Numbered from the stretch's first letter, positions 48,215 through 57,849 are shown. The stretch is DNA of 58,821 nt from Firmicutes bacterium UBA5493 (GCA_002424045.1 DIPH01000009.1:1-58821); one strand, 5' to 3'. Notes: generated from the letters alone by a model not told the origin. Numbers and translations are program-made.

Positions 48215-50902
48215 ATGGAAAGATTCAGGACAAGCATGGTGATGGGTCTGCTGCTACTCGTACTTTTGGCGTGCAGTACACCGGGGGAAGCCAACGAGTA
48301 TTTGTTGGGCGTGGGTGATGTCTTGCGCATCTCTGTCTGGGGTCACACCGAACTCACCACAGATGTGGCAATTCGCCCTGACGGGTATCTGACCTTCCCA
48401 TTGGTCGGTGATCACTGGGCTGTAGATAAGACTCCCCGCCAGCTCAGTGCAGAACTGCAGGCGATTCTGGGAGAGTTTGTGATTAATCCACAAGTTACAG
48501 TTATTGTCAATCAATTCCGTACACTTCAGGTACAAGTGTTAGGTGAAGTGAGGACATCCGGCTACTTTCAACTAAAGGCGGGTTCACGCCTTATGGATGT
48601 CTTGGCTTTAGCGGGAGGTCCGAACAAGACGGCGGATCTTAGCAGTGTCACCATTACACGCTATGTTTTTGACTCTACAGGTCAAGAGCAAACACAGGTG
48701 CTGCAAGTTGATGTGCATCAATTCCTCGAATCTGGACACCTCAGCAATAACCCCTTAATTGAAAGCGGAGATATGATTTTTGTTCCGACATCCGGACGGG
48801 CTACCATTTTTGGTGAAGTACGACAACCAACAAGCTATGACCTGGGTAGTGGCCTTGATGTTTTGGATCTTCTGGCCTTAGCAGGTGGTGCCCTGGATAC
48901 AGCTGATTTGGAACAAGTTGTGGTCACAAGCCAGAAGGACGGCCAGCCTGAAGACCACGTCATCAATATACAGGACTATATGGCCGGTCGCAGTAAACCA
49001 GTTACCATTCAGCCCAATGATGTGGTGTTTGTTCCCAAGAAGCAGCAGGTGATGGTCCTAGGTGCAGTGAATAGCCCAGGCATTTATACTTTACATAGTG
49101 AAGCGCATCTTATTGACATCCTTGCTCGTGCCGGAGGGGTATCATCCTCCGGTGATGCTTCTGCGGTGGCCATTACCCGCAGAAATGACTCTGCCCAAGA
49201 GATCATGGTGGTGAATGCTGAACCTGGCTTAAAGGGGCAAGTTGGAGGGGAGAATCCTCGTTTGTTTGCGGATGATCTCATTTTTGTGCCCGATGGGTAT
49301 CAGAATGCTTTGGTTTTAGGGCAGGTGAGGAGCCCTGGCTCTTATCTTGTCCGGGAGCACACCAGGCTCTTGGATCTTCTGGCCGAGGCCGGAGGAGCGG
49401 CTGAACGTGCAGGGGACGAGCTTACCCTGACGCGGGATGGTGTAGTAAAGACGATTGATCTTGGTGCACTAGAACGCTTAGGGTTGCAAAACGACGTGGT
49501 GCTGCCTGGCGACATCTTGTATGTCTCCGAAGGCCGTAGGCAGGTTTTGGTCCTGGGTGAAGTTCGTAACCCCGGCTATTACCAATTCCGCCACGGTGAT
49601 CGTTTATTGGATGCTATTGGTATGTCCGGTGGATTAACAGATAGTGCCCTAGAGGAACAAGTATCCCTGAGTAGGCAGTCTTCTACGGGCATCGAAATTA
49701 CTATGATTGACTTTCGTGACCTCATGAATAATCGTTACCTAGCCGAAAATGTAGCCCTTCAGGGTGGGGATGTCGTCATTGTTCCTAGGGCTGATCGCGG
49801 CGTCATTGTTCTAGGTGAAGTTAACCAGCCAGGATATTATAAATTCCAGTCTGGCGATGGCCTTTTGGATGCCATTTTACTGGCAGGAGGCTTTTCGGAT
49901 AGTGCCAATGAAGAACAAGTGTCTCTAACCCGTCAGGGTGAGGGAGGAACCGAAATTGAGGTTATCGATTTTAGCCTCTTGATGGAAGACCGTTTCTTGG
50001 CAGAGGACAGGCTCCTGCGGGGTGGCGATGTTATCATGGTTCCCAGGACCGATAGAAGCGTACTTGTTTTAGGTGAAGTTCGTAATCCTGGCTATTATGT
50101 TTTCGGCAAGGGACAGACCTTCATGGATGTGATCGGGCGCGCCGGCGGCTTTACGGAAGGTGCCGAGCCTGCTAAGATTGTAGTCACCCGAGAAACCCAA
50201 GAGGGAGTGCTCACAGAAACCATAAGTTTGGACTTACTAACTGGTGTAACCGACAATCGACCTTTACAAGGTGGAGAGATCATCTCCGTACCTGAGGCCA
50301 ATCGGATGATTCTCGTTTTTGGTGATGTAGTGAGGGCCGGCGCTTATACCTTACCCCAAGGCGGACGTCTCTTGGACATTCTAGCCTTAGCCGGCGGTTT
50401 TCAATCCAATACAGGCCGAGAGCAGGTTGTTGTGACTCGCCAGGACGGAATGGAAGAGCAGATTTGGCAAGTGGACTACTCCAATCTAATGAAGTCGCAA
50501 GTTGATCACAATTTACCTCTAATCGGCGGCGATGTGATTTATGTTCCGGCATCGAGAAGTCAAATTTTGGTTCTGGGCATGGTCAAAAACCCGGGAGTGT
50601 ATTCTCTACCTGTGGGAGCACGGGTTATGGATGCTATTGCCTTGGCGGGCGGGCCCCTTGAGAGAGCGGCTCTGGAGAGTGTGGGTATCTACCGCGATGG
50701 TTCCTTGGAGGGATCCGATATCGTGGCCATGGGTCAAGATAAGGTACTCTTTACTGGGGATGCCTCGGAGAATCCACTCTTAACCGGTGGAGATATTATC
50801 TATGTGCCTGAAACAAAGAAAGCCAATTGGACGAAGATCTTTGGCTTCCTCGGTGGCATAAAAACGTTTAAAGACTTGTTTGATATAACATTTCGTTGGT
50901 AG
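48215..50902 (+). CDS. Polysaccharide export lipoprotein with nine SLBB domains
   Basis: 895 residues. Lipoprotein signal with lipobox LLAC (Cys20), the Poly_export domain (about 25-110; YLLGVGDVLRISVWGHTEL) and nine successive SLBB domains, each opening with a copy of LVLGEVRNPGYY. Wza-type proteins form the outer-membrane exit of capsule or exopolysaccharide and usually have one to three such domains, so this should be a very long periplasmic tube. ATG 48215 places the lipobox correctly; ATG 48164 would add 17 polar residues before the signal. Head of the export operon with wzz and the BY-kinase. Confidence 0.92.
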   Translation: MERFRTSMVMGLLLLVLLACSTPGEANEYLLGVGDVLRISVWGHTELTTDVAIRPDGYLTFPLVGDHWAVDKTPRQLSAELQAILGEFVINPQVTVIVNQFRTLQVQVLGEVRTSGYFQLKAGSRLMDVLALAGGPNKTADLSSVTITRYVFDSTGQEQTQVLQVDVHQFLESGHLSNNPLIESGDMIFVPTSGRATIFGEVRQPTSYDLGSGLDVLDLLALAGGALDTADLEQVVVTSQKDGQPEDHVINIQDYMAGRSKPVTIQPNDVVFVPKKQQVMVLGAVNSPGIYTLHSEAHLIDILARAGGVSSSGDASAVAITRRNDSAQEIMVVNAEPGLKGQVGGENPRLFADDLIFVPDGYQNALVLGQVRSPGSYLVREHTRLLDLLAEAGGAAERAGDELTLTRDGVVKTIDLGALERLGLQNDVVLPGDILYVSEGRRQVLVLGEVRNPGYYQFRHGDRLLDAIGMSGGLTDSALEEQVSLSRQSSTGIEITMIDFRDLMNNRYLAENVALQGGDVVIVPRADRGVIVLGEVNQPGYYKFQSGDGLLDAILLAGGFSDSANEEQVSLTRQGEGGTEIEVIDFSLLMEDRFLAEDRLLRGGDVIMVPRTDRSVLVLGEVRNPGYYVFGKGQTFMDVIGRAGGFTEGAEPAKIVVTRETQEGVLTETISLDLLTGVTDNRPLQGGEIISVPEANRMILVFGDVVRAGAYTLPQGGRLLDILALAGGFQSNTGREQVVVTRQDGMEEQIWQVDYSNLMKSQVDHNLPLIGGDVIYVPASRSQILVLGMVKNPGVYSLPVGARVMDAIALAGGPLERAALESVGIYRDGSLEGSDIVAMGQDKVLFTGDASENPLLTGGDIIYVPETKKANWTKIFGFLGGIKTFKDLFDITFRW

Positions 50903-50914
50903 GGGGTGACGACA

Positions 50915-52354
50915 TTGGAAATGGAAGAAATGGATCTACGAGAGTATTGGGAGATCATCGTTAAAAAACGCACATTAATAGTCATGGTTTTCCTTGTAAC
51001 GGTTCTTGCTGTCACCGTTTACAGTCTTATGGCGACACCAATTTATGAGGCTTCTGCGACGTTGATGGTCAGGGATTCTGGCTCATCAATGCAGTCCATG
51101 CTGTTTGAGGGTATGGGTAGCGGCGGTCGCAACACGGCCCAAAACTATATTCAAATTATGAAGAGTCGCAGTATCTTGGGACAGGTGAGCGACATCATGG
51201 GTCTGGAGGATGTGAGCCTTGCTAGTCTGGAAAAGAGTATGACGATTCAGCCAGTGCAGGGAAGTGACGTCCTAAAGATTAGTATGCAATCCGCCGATCC
51301 CGAAGAGGCTCAACGTTTTGTCAATACCTTAGCGGATGTATTTATCGACTGGAACCTGATGTATCAACAAGAAGACAGACGGAGTGCTAGGGAATTCATT
51401 GAAACCCAGCTCATATCCGTGTCGGAAAACCTCCGGCTTGCGGAGGAAGAACTGCGTGCCTTTAAAGAGGAGGAGCGCTCCCTAGCTCCATCCCAAGAAA
51501 CCATTGCTGGTATTAACCAATTGGCTGCCTTGGAAGGAGACTTGGGTCAATTACAAATTCGCAAGACTGAGATCACAGAGAGAATTAACCAGGCCAGAGC
51601 TCAGCTCAAGAGCCAAGAAGAAACTCTCGTCTCATCGACAACCATTGGGGAAAATCCTTTTGTCACTCAGTATCGTGCCCGTCTAGCCGATTTAGAGATT
51701 GCTTTGTCCGGCGCTCGCGAAAGGTACACGGGTCAACACCCATCTATTCTCTCACTACAGGCCGAGATCGATGACGTGAAGGCCAAGCTCACAGAACAAG
51801 TGGAGAGAGTTGTGGGTACCGAAACTAGAACTGTCAATCCCGTGCACCGTGACCTATATGCCAGCATCATCACCCAAGAGGTGGAACTCATGGCTTTAGA
51901 GGCCAGAGAGACAGGATTGCGCAGTTTGATTGAGGAATCTGAAGCAAGACTTAGTCATCTTCCAGCCAAGGAACTTGAACTCGCGAGGTTGACGCGGGAT
52001 GCCAAGGTTTTAGAAGAGCTTTATATTATGCTTCGTACTCGCAATGAAGAAACCCGTATTGCCGAGGCTATGCAGACAGCCGATGTTCAAGTGATTGATG
52101 AGGCCATCTTACCACTCAATCCGGTAAAACCTCGTGTCAAGCTGAACATCGCCATTGGTGCAGTCCTAGGTGTCTTTCTAGGGGTGGGCTTAGCCTTCCT
52201 ACTTGAATTTGTGGATAATACGATTAAGACAAAGGATGATGTGGAACGCCTCTTGGGTATTCCAGTCCTTGGACAGATACCAGACCTTGAGATGGTCAGT
52301 GGCAGGCAGAACAAACTCTCCCAGACGAAAAAAGGACGTGGGTTGCGTGCGTAG
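50915..52354 (+). CDS. Wzz-like polysaccharide chain-length determinant
   Basis: 479 residues: first helix (about 18-40) after LREYWEIIVKKRTLIVM, a long periplasmic region with coiled coils (about 150-230 and 290-370), the GNVR-type segment ELARLTRDAKVLEELYIML (about 362-380), the proline-rich IDEAILPLNPVKPRVKLN and the second helix (about 415-437). It works with the BY-kinase as a split Wzc. AGGGGGTGA five bases before TTG 50915 decides the start; GTG 50906 lies inside that site and ATG 50921 is the alternative. Confidence 0.88.
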   Translation: MEMEEMDLREYWEIIVKKRTLIVMVFLVTVLAVTVYSLMATPIYEASATLMVRDSGSSMQSMLFEGMGSGGRNTAQNYIQIMKSRSILGQVSDIMGLEDVSLASLEKSMTIQPVQGSDVLKISMQSADPEEAQRFVNTLADVFIDWNLMYQQEDRRSAREFIETQLISVSENLRLAEEELRAFKEEERSLAPSQETIAGINQLAALEGDLGQLQIRKTEITERINQARAQLKSQEETLVSSTTIGENPFVTQYRARLADLEIALSGARERYTGQHPSILSLQAEIDDVKAKLTEQVERVVGTETRTVNPVHRDLYASIITQEVELMALEARETGLRSLIEESEARLSHLPAKELELARLTRDAKVLEELYIMLRTRNEETRIAEAMQTADVQVIDEAILPLNPVKPRVKLNIAIGAVLGVFLGVGLAFLLEFVDNTIKTKDDVERLLGIPVLGQIPDLEMVSGRQNKLSQTKKGRGLRA

Positions 52355-53063
52355 ATTAAAGAATAATGGCCTAAGTAAAGAACGTCCCCTTATTGTTCAC
52401 GGTGATCCTAAATCAGTTGGTAGTGAGGCTTTTAGGACTCTAAGGACCAATCTTCGGTTTGTCAGCCCCGACCAGGAGCTCAAGACCATATTGCTTACAA
52501 GTGTTGGGCCTGGAGATGGAAAATCCACCGTTTCAGCGAACCTAGCAGTGGCTTTTGCCCAATCCGGTCACAAGGTTGCCCTGGTTGGTTGCGATCTGAG
52601 GAAGCCAGTTTTGCACAAGATTTTCTCCATGGATAATAGTGTGGGTTTAACGGCTTTACTGACGGGTAACGCCACCATTGATGAGGTTATCATGTCAATG
52701 GAGGAAGTGCCGGACTTAGATGTGATTCCATCGGGGCCGGTTCCACCGAACCCTGCGGAACTACTGCAATCCAAAGCTATGGCCAATTTTATTGGGGAGT
52801 TACGTGAGCGCTATGATGTGGTTCTTTTCGATGGAGCTCCCGTAATTGCGGTAACGGACTCGGCCGTCATGGCCAATCAGGTGGATGGTACAGTGCTCGT
52901 TATACGGGCCCACGAAGTGCCGAATGATGTGGCCATCCATGCTAAGAATCTTTTGGAACAGGCCAATGCTAGACTTCTTGGGGTTGTCTTAAACGGAGTG
53001 CGACCTCAAGACCAAAAGAACTACCAGTATTATTACTATTATGATTCGGAGCGAGCTCAATGA
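52347..53063 (+). CDS. Bacterial tyrosine kinase (CapB/CpsD type)
   Basis: Cytosolic kinase half of the Wzc system. 238 residues with Walker A GPGDGKST (54-61), Walker B VVLFDGAP and a C-terminal tyrosine cluster (NYQYYYYYDS) for autophosphorylation. The Walker A' motif, normally DxDxR, reads VGCDLR: the first Asp is Gly, the second (D83) is kept, so activity may be altered. The conserved SVGSEAFRTLRTNL near the N-terminus marks the family. GTG 52347 overlaps wzz by eight bases. Confidence 0.9.
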   Translation: MRRLKNNGLSKERPLIVHGDPKSVGSEAFRTLRTNLRFVSPDQELKTILLTSVGPGDGKSTVSANLAVAFAQSGHKVALVGCDLRKPVLHKIFSMDNSVGLTALLTGNATIDEVIMSMEEVPDLDVIPSGPVPPNPAELLQSKAMANFIGELRERYDVVLFDGAPVIAVTDSAVMANQVDGTVLVIRAHEVPNDVAIHAKNLLEQANARLLGVVLNGVRPQDQKNYQYYYYYDSERAQ

Positions 53064-53827
53064 TTGATCTGCACACCCACATTTTACCTGGCATTGACGA
53101 TGGGGCCGTGGACTTAGATATGGCGTTAGCCATGGGACGTTTTGCGGCAGCTGGAGGTATCACCACCATAGCTGCCACTCCCCATTTCTACGAAATTCCC
53201 AAGTGGTCTCTGGTCAAACAGAAGGTGGAAGAGCTACAAAGAGAGTTCACCAAGGCTCAGATTGCCGTAGACTTGGTTCCGGGGGCAGAACTTTTGATGG
53301 ATATGGGTATTATGGACATGGAGGCTCAGGGTATTCCCACCTATGGCGATGGGGGCAAATTTTGCTTAATCGAGTTCCCCCTCCAGCAGATTCCCCTGTA
53401 TGCAGAGCAGGTACTCTTCAAGCTAAAAGCAAAGGGTATTACCCCGATTATCGCTCACCCAGAGCGCTACGGCGCTGTGGTGGAGGATCCCAATTTGGCT
53501 CTAGGCTGGCTGAGGACGGGGTGCCTGATCCAGATGAACTCGGGAAGCATTCTGGGGCGTTTTGGCTCGTCGATTAAAGAGACGTCAAAAATCATGCTTA
53601 CTTCCAATATGGTGCAAATGGTGGCCAGCGACGGTCATGGTAGTGAGCGTCGTCGGCTCAATCTCCCTGATGCCTTTGAGGCTCTAGTTGAGGTTGTAGG
53701 GCGAGCTATGGCTAGAGATTTGGTTGAGGCAAATCCCCGTAGCATCTTGGATGGAGATTTTCAGCTTAAGGTAGAGCCAGTAGAATATCGGAAGAAAAGG
53801 CGTTTCTTCTTTTCTCGCTTGGCATAG
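53060..53827 (+). CDS. PHP-type protein-tyrosine phosphatase (CpsB/YwqE)
   Basis: Metal-dependent phosphatase that reverses the BY-kinase. 255 residues with metal-binding MIDLHTHILPGIDDGA, AATPHFYE, PIIAHPERY and a final VASDGHG. Usual family length. Overlaps the kinase gene by four bases, so kinase and phosphatase are made together. Confidence 0.93.
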   Translation: MIDLHTHILPGIDDGAVDLDMALAMGRFAAAGGITTIAATPHFYEIPKWSLVKQKVEELQREFTKAQIAVDLVPGAELLMDMGIMDMEAQGIPTYGDGGKFCLIEFPLQQIPLYAEQVLFKLKAKGITPIIAHPERYGAVVEDPNLALGWLRTGCLIQMNSGSILGRFGSSIKETSKIMLTSNMVQMVASDGHGSERRRLNLPDAFEALVEVVGRAMARDLVEANPRSILDGDFQLKVEPVEYRKKRRFFFSRLA

Positions 53828-53870
53828 AAGTATAGTAGATTGGCACCCTATTGGAAGGGGAATTACAATA

Positions 53871-54320
53871 TTGATCCAATGGGCTATTGTTGGACTGTAT
53901 GTCATGACCATGTTTTTGTTTGCTAGTCAGGAGGCCTCGAGCGCTAACTATACGGGGACCTTCCTAGCGAGGTTGCTGCCACACTTAAGTGGTGCTGAAC
54001 TGAGACAGTTAGTTTTGGTGGCGCGGAAAGTAGGGCACGTTGTAGCTTACGGATTTCTGACGTTGATTGTCTACTATGCAGCCAGAAAGACGAAGGGGTT
54101 GCGCCGGGGAGCGTTGCCCTTTGCTGTGGTGTTCGCCCTGACCGTGGCCATGGCTGATGAGGCCTACCAAAACCGTCTAACACATCGCACCGGTGCGTTT
54201 GGTGATGTGCTTATTGATGGTTTAGGTATGACTTTGACAGCACTTGGCTTGTGGATCCATACAAGGTTAAGAAAAAAGCACAAGGAGGTTATGGACGATG
54301 CTGAAGACGAACGTAGATAA
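53871..54320 (+). CDS. VanZ-like membrane protein
   Basis: 149 residues with four predicted helices (about 3-18, 52-68, 80-97 and 108-128) and the VanZ-family core RKVGHVVAYGFLTLI and ADEAYQNRLTHRTGAFGDVLIDGLG. Such proteins often accompany exopolysaccharide genes; biochemical role unknown. The start is TTG 53871 with AAGGGG ten bases upstream. It overlaps the next gene by 23 bases. Confidence 0.82.
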   Translation: MIQWAIVGLYVMTMFLFASQEASSANYTGTFLARLLPHLSGAELRQLVLVARKVGHVVAYGFLTLIVYYAARKTKGLRRGALPFAVVFALTVAMADEAYQNRLTHRTGAFGDVLIDGLGMTLTALGLWIHTRLRKKHKEVMDDAEDERR

Positions 54321-55179
54321 GCTGGTGAAACTGTCGGTGCAGGGACAGATTACACCGCCGCTAAGGGGTGGCCCCTATAGGGTGGACCGTGAAGGGGTTC
54401 CCTTTGTCTTGCCGGGGACTGGAGGAATTACTTACAATGTGAAGGTGGGTCATTCGGCCTTTGGATGGGCCGGAGATCATGTGGAACCTGGTGTCTCAAC
54501 GGCAGCCACCATTGATGAACGCGGCAGCAGCAAAAACCAGGCGTATAACACCTTAGCCTGTGTAGGCAATGAGGCTGTTGTTATTTCTGGGGATGCCAAA
54601 GGGGCCAAAGGAGTCGTTACAGGCATGCATGGCGGCATTGAGCATGTGATCATGGACTTTGCCGATGAGGATTTGGAGAAAATGGTCATCGAAGATAAGG
54701 TGTTGATCAAGTCCTTTGGGCAGGGCCTAACGCTTCTGGATTATCCAGGTATTACGATTCGGAATTTGGATCCAGACCTCCTGTTGAAATTGGGGATTAA
54801 AGAAGAAAACGGAAAGCTTGTGGTGCCAGTGGCAGGAAAAGTTCCTGCCAGGTTCATGGGTTCTGGTTTGGGTAGTGCGTCTACGGCTTCAGGGGACTAC
54901 GATATTACCACAACGGACCAGGAAGAGATCAAAGCCCTCGGCATCGACCAGCTTAAGTTTGGCGACCTGGTGGCCCTGGAGGATTCGGACAATCGCTTTG
55001 GGCGCAGCTATCGCAGGGGAGCTATCTCGGTGGGCATTGTGGTGCACTCCGACTGTCTACTCGCGGGGCACGGTCCTGGAGTAACGACTCTTCTAACGGC
55101 CATTGACGGAAGTCTTGAGGTAACAGTTGACCCAGGGGCCAACATCGGGCGAATCCTTGGTATAGGTTGTTATCGCTAG
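54298..55179 (+). CDS. DUF4438 domain protein
   Basis: 293 residues, soluble, without a signal peptide. The sequence GAKGVVTGMHGGIEHVIMDF and the Gly-rich end AISVGIVVHSDCLLAGHGPG match the DUF4438 family known from anaerobes; function unknown. ATG 54298 follows AGGAGGTTATGGACG. Followed by a bidirectional hairpin terminator. Confidence 0.85.
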   Translation: MLKTNVDKLVKLSVQGQITPPLRGGPYRVDREGVPFVLPGTGGITYNVKVGHSAFGWAGDHVEPGVSTAATIDERGSSKNQAYNTLACVGNEAVVISGDAKGAKGVVTGMHGGIEHVIMDFADEDLEKMVIEDKVLIKSFGQGLTLLDYPGITIRNLDPDLLLKLGIKEENGKLVVPVAGKVPARFMGSGLGSASTASGDYDITTTDQEEIKALGIDQLKFGDLVALEDSDNRFGRSYRRGAISVGIVVHSDCLLAGHGPGVTTLLTAIDGSLEVTVDPGANIGRILGIGCYR

Positions 55180-55208
55180 GTAGTGAAAGTCGTAACTAAC
55201 AAACACGA

Positions 55209-55230
55209 AAGGCCCCTTAAAGGGGCCTTA
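55209..55230. terminator. Bidirectional terminator hairpin
   Basis: AAGGCCCC and GGGGCCTT form a strong stem between the DUF4438 gene and the reverse-strand small gene. The reverse-strand tail (TTTCGTGTTT) is the better U tract. Confidence 0.65.
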
Positions 55231-55234
55231 AGAC

Positions 55235-55408
55235 TTATACTGTCTTCTTGAGCAACGCTTGTCGTTCGTCAGTGGTTACATATGGGTGCTGTGAGGTGGA
55301 TGCAGGCATCACTTGAATGCCTGCAGCTTTACGCAATATTGCATTCTCCAGCTTCAGGCGCTCAATTTCTGCTAGCAATGTCTCCACGTCATGGGAAGTA
55401 TTTTGCAT
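55235..55408 (-). CDS. Small leucine-zipper-like protein, unknown
   Basis: 57 residues from ATG 55408 to TAA 55235, with AGGAG eight bases upstream and a hairpin terminator right after the stop. The first half, ETLLAEIERLKLENAILRKA, is a short amphipathic coiled coil. The second half (VMPASTSQHPYVTTDERQ) is polar. The zipper resembles the short coil of IS3-type OrfA or of small DNA-binding partners, but there is no helix-turn-helix and no transposase nearby. Clean signals at both ends make it likely to be real despite its size. Confidence 0.6.
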   Translation of the reverse strand: MQNTSHDVETLLAEIERLKLENAILRKAAGIQVMPASTSQHPYVTTDERQALLKKTV

Positions 55409-55493
55409 TCGGAACGCTCCTAACCATAGGTTTCTACTCTTTTCGTCAAAAAAACTGGGTTTCCTGCAAAAAGGTAGGAAATAAAAAGGATTT

Positions 55494-56669
55494 TTACGGA
55501 TTTAGTTGCAAAACTTCGGTTTTGGCCAAAGCTTCAGTCACTAATCCATCCACATCCAGTTCTGCTTCGGCTTGCAGTACCTGATCTAGCCTTGGTCTTG
55601 TGGCTGGATTTTTTGGCACAAATACCGTGCAGCAGTCTTCATAGGGAAGAATGGACGTCTCGTAGGTGCCAACTCTCATCGCAAGGTCTATGATCTCTTG
55701 TTTATCCATACCAATGAGAGGCCGGAAAACGGGAGTGGTGGTCACTGCATTGATGACATGGATACTTTCCATGGTCTGACTGGCCACTTGTCCCAGACTA
55801 TCACCGGTGATCAGGGCCAGGGCGTTTTCACGCCGGGCTAGCTCGGTGGCAATCCGTAGCATAAAGCGGCGCATTAAGGTAATGGACAGTGTGGGGTATG
55901 AGCTTTTCTGCAAAGCCTTCTGAATCTCTGTAAAGTAGGCAATCCAGAGCTTGAAGGAACCCTTGGCATTGTACGGTGCCAAAAGGTTAGCTAGTTCCAC
56001 AACCTTCGCTTTAGAACGTTCCGATGTAAAGGGATAGGAGTAAAAGTGCAGTCCTTCGATCTTGACGCCCCTTTTCATGGACAAAAAGCCAGCGATGGGG
56101 CTGTCTATGCCCCCAGACAGGAGCAACAGGCCCTTTCCTGAAGAACCAGCTGGCAATCCACCGGGGCAAGGGATGACCTGAGAGTATAAAAAGGCCCCTT
56201 CTTGACGGATTTCCACATTAAGAATGAAATCGGGGTTATGTACATCCACGGTTAGATGGGGGAAGCTCCGCAAGAGATGACCTCCTAGAGCGTTGCAGAG
56301 TTCTGGGGAGGTCAAAGGAAAGGCTTTGTTGGGCCTTCTGGCTTCCACTTTAAAGGTGCTTTTAAAGGTGCTTCCCTTTGTATCTTGGACGACCAAAGAC
56401 GCCCCTTCCTTAATCTCCTCTAGATCAAGGTCACGCTTCAGGACAGGGGATACCGAGACAATGCCGAAAACCCCCTGCAGTCTTTGGGCCAGTTCGGCCC
56501 AGTTGTCTTTGGTCTCTAGATAAATACGCCCAAAGGTCTTCGTAATACGACCATGTGGCAGATCAGCTAGAGAAGAGCGCATATTAGCTAATAAGATGTC
56601 TTCGAAGGTTTTGCGATTCCGTCCTTTGAGGCTGAGTTCGCCATAACGGACTAAGAGCAAGGGGTACAT
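55494..56669 (-). CDS. thiI: tRNA 4-thiouridine synthase ThiI
   Basis: Uses persulfide sulfur to make s4U8 in tRNA and to support thiamine thiazole synthesis. 391 residues: N-terminal ferredoxin-like and THUMP domains (about 1-165) and an ATP-pyrophosphatase domain with PP-loop LLLLSGGIDSPIAGFL (near 180-195). There is no C-terminal rhodanese domain, as in Bacillus. AAGGAG is six bases before ATG 56669; the ATG at 56675 is too close. It follows the desulfurase gene, which supplies its sulfur. Confidence 0.95.
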   Translation of the reverse strand: MYPLLLVRYGELSLKGRNRKTFEDILLANMRSSLADLPHGRITKTFGRIYLETKDNWAELAQRLQGVFGIVSVSPVLKRDLDLEEIKEGASLVVQDTKGSTFKSTFKVEARRPNKAFPLTSPELCNALGGHLLRSFPHLTVDVHNPDFILNVEIRQEGAFLYSQVIPCPGGLPAGSSGKGLLLLSGGIDSPIAGFLSMKRGVKIEGLHFYSYPFTSERSKAKVVELANLLAPYNAKGSFKLWIAYFTEIQKALQKSSYPTLSITLMRRFMLRIATELARRENALALITGDSLGQVASQTMESIHVINAVTTTPVFRPLIGMDKQEIIDLAMRVGTYETSILPYEDCCTVFVPKNPATRPRLDQVLQAEAELDVDGLVTEALAKTEVLQLNP

Positions 56670-56679
56670 AAGCATCTCC

Positions 56680-57849
56680 TTAGATATAAATGTTGCGGAT
56701 TTCTTCCACAGTTTCCTTTAGACTATAAACTACGTACTTGATCTGGTCAAGAGTAATCGTCGGTGCCAGGCTGAAGCGTATGGCCGAGAGAATCTCATCC
56801 TGCCCTAGTCCAATGGCCTGGAGCACATGGGATGCGCCTTTCTTCTTGGATGAGCAGGCAGCGCCCATGGCCACAAAAATGCGTTTTTGCTCAAGAAAGT
56901 GTACCAGAACCTCGCCGCGAATTCCCGCGAAACTTGCATTGAGCAAGTGGGGTGCACCATCTTTGGGGCTGTTGATCCGAGCGCCTGGAATGGTTTCTAT
57001 GCCGCTGATCAACGCGCGACGAAGGTTTCTAAGTTGCGCGATATTGGCATCAAGGCTATCGGTGACTAATTGGGCTGCTTTGGTGAAGCCAACGATGGCA
57101 GGAATATTCTCCGTACCTGGCCTTAGGCCATCTTCTTGATTTCCCCCAAACATAATGGGTCGCAGCTGGGCTTGACGATTGGCGTAGAGTAGCCCAACTC
57201 CCTTGGGCCCAAAGATCTTGTGGGCGCTAAAGCTACACAGATGGGCCTTCAGTTCAGGTATTCTCACCGGAAGATGACCTAGGGCCTGCACAGCATCGAC
57301 ATGGAAGATGATCTTATGTTGTCTTTCTCTGTTTTCTGCCTCAATGATCTTTCCAATTTCGCTAACCGGTTCTATGGTACCAAGTTCGTTGTTGACAAGC
57401 ATTACACTGACGATCTTAGTATTTGGCCTTAAATGCTTGGAAAATTCATTAGGGTTTATCCGTCCAAAACCATCTACATCTAGGTGACTGACGGACCATC
57501 CGAGTTCTTCTAAGTGGTTCACTACATTGAGTACGGAGGGATGCTCAATGGGTGTGGTGATAATATGTCCGGGATGGCGCAGGAAGTAGGGGGTGCTGGC
57601 CACGCCTTGGATCGCCATATTGTTGGCCTCGGTTCCACTGGCCGTAAAGTAGAGTTGAGATGGATTAACCTGCAGTAGGTTGCCAAGCTGTTTGCGGCTG
57701 GCATTCAGAGTGTTTTCCGCAGCAATACCCCTTATGTGGGGCGAAGATGGGTTTCCGTATTGGATGGTCCAGTAGGGTTCCATAGCCTGCACTACCTCTT
57801 CAGCTACTGGGGTGGTGGCGCTGTTGTCTAGGTAAATTTCATTACGCAT
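56680..57849 (-). CDS. Cysteine desulfurase (IscS/NifS family)
   Basis: PLP enzyme that takes sulfur from cysteine. 389 residues with the N-terminal YLDNSATTPV, PLP-binding lysine in SFSAHKIFGPKGVGLLY and the catalytic-Cys loop VAMGAACSSKKKGASHVL. The short active-site loop fits the NifZ/IscS-like partner of ThiI. AAGGAGG precedes ATG 57849. It is in one operon with thiI (10-base gap), so it probably serves tRNA thiolation. Confidence 0.95.
   Translation of the reverse strand: MRNEIYLDNSATTPVAEEVVQAMEPYWTIQYGNPSSPHIRGIAAENTLNASRKQLGNLLQVNPSQLYFTASGTEANNMAIQGVASTPYFLRHPGHIITTPIEHPSVLNVVNHLEELGWSVSHLDVDGFGRINPNEFSKHLRPNTKIVSVMLVNNELGTIEPVSEIGKIIEAENRERQHKIIFHVDAVQALGHLPVRIPELKAHLCSFSAHKIFGPKGVGLLYANRQAQLRPIMFGGNQEDGLRPGTENIPAIVGFTKAAQLVTDSLDANIAQLRNLRRALISGIETIPGARINSPKDGAPHLLNASFAGIRGEVLVHFLEQKRIFVAMGAACSSKKKGASHVLQAIGLGQDEILSAIRFSLAPTITLDQIKYVVYSLKETVEEIRNIYI

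Noticed and set aside
55282..55584. 100-codon forward open frame between DUF4438 and thiI
   Set aside because: It is antisense to the small zipper gene and runs into thiI; its codons look random and no ribosome binding site precedes it.
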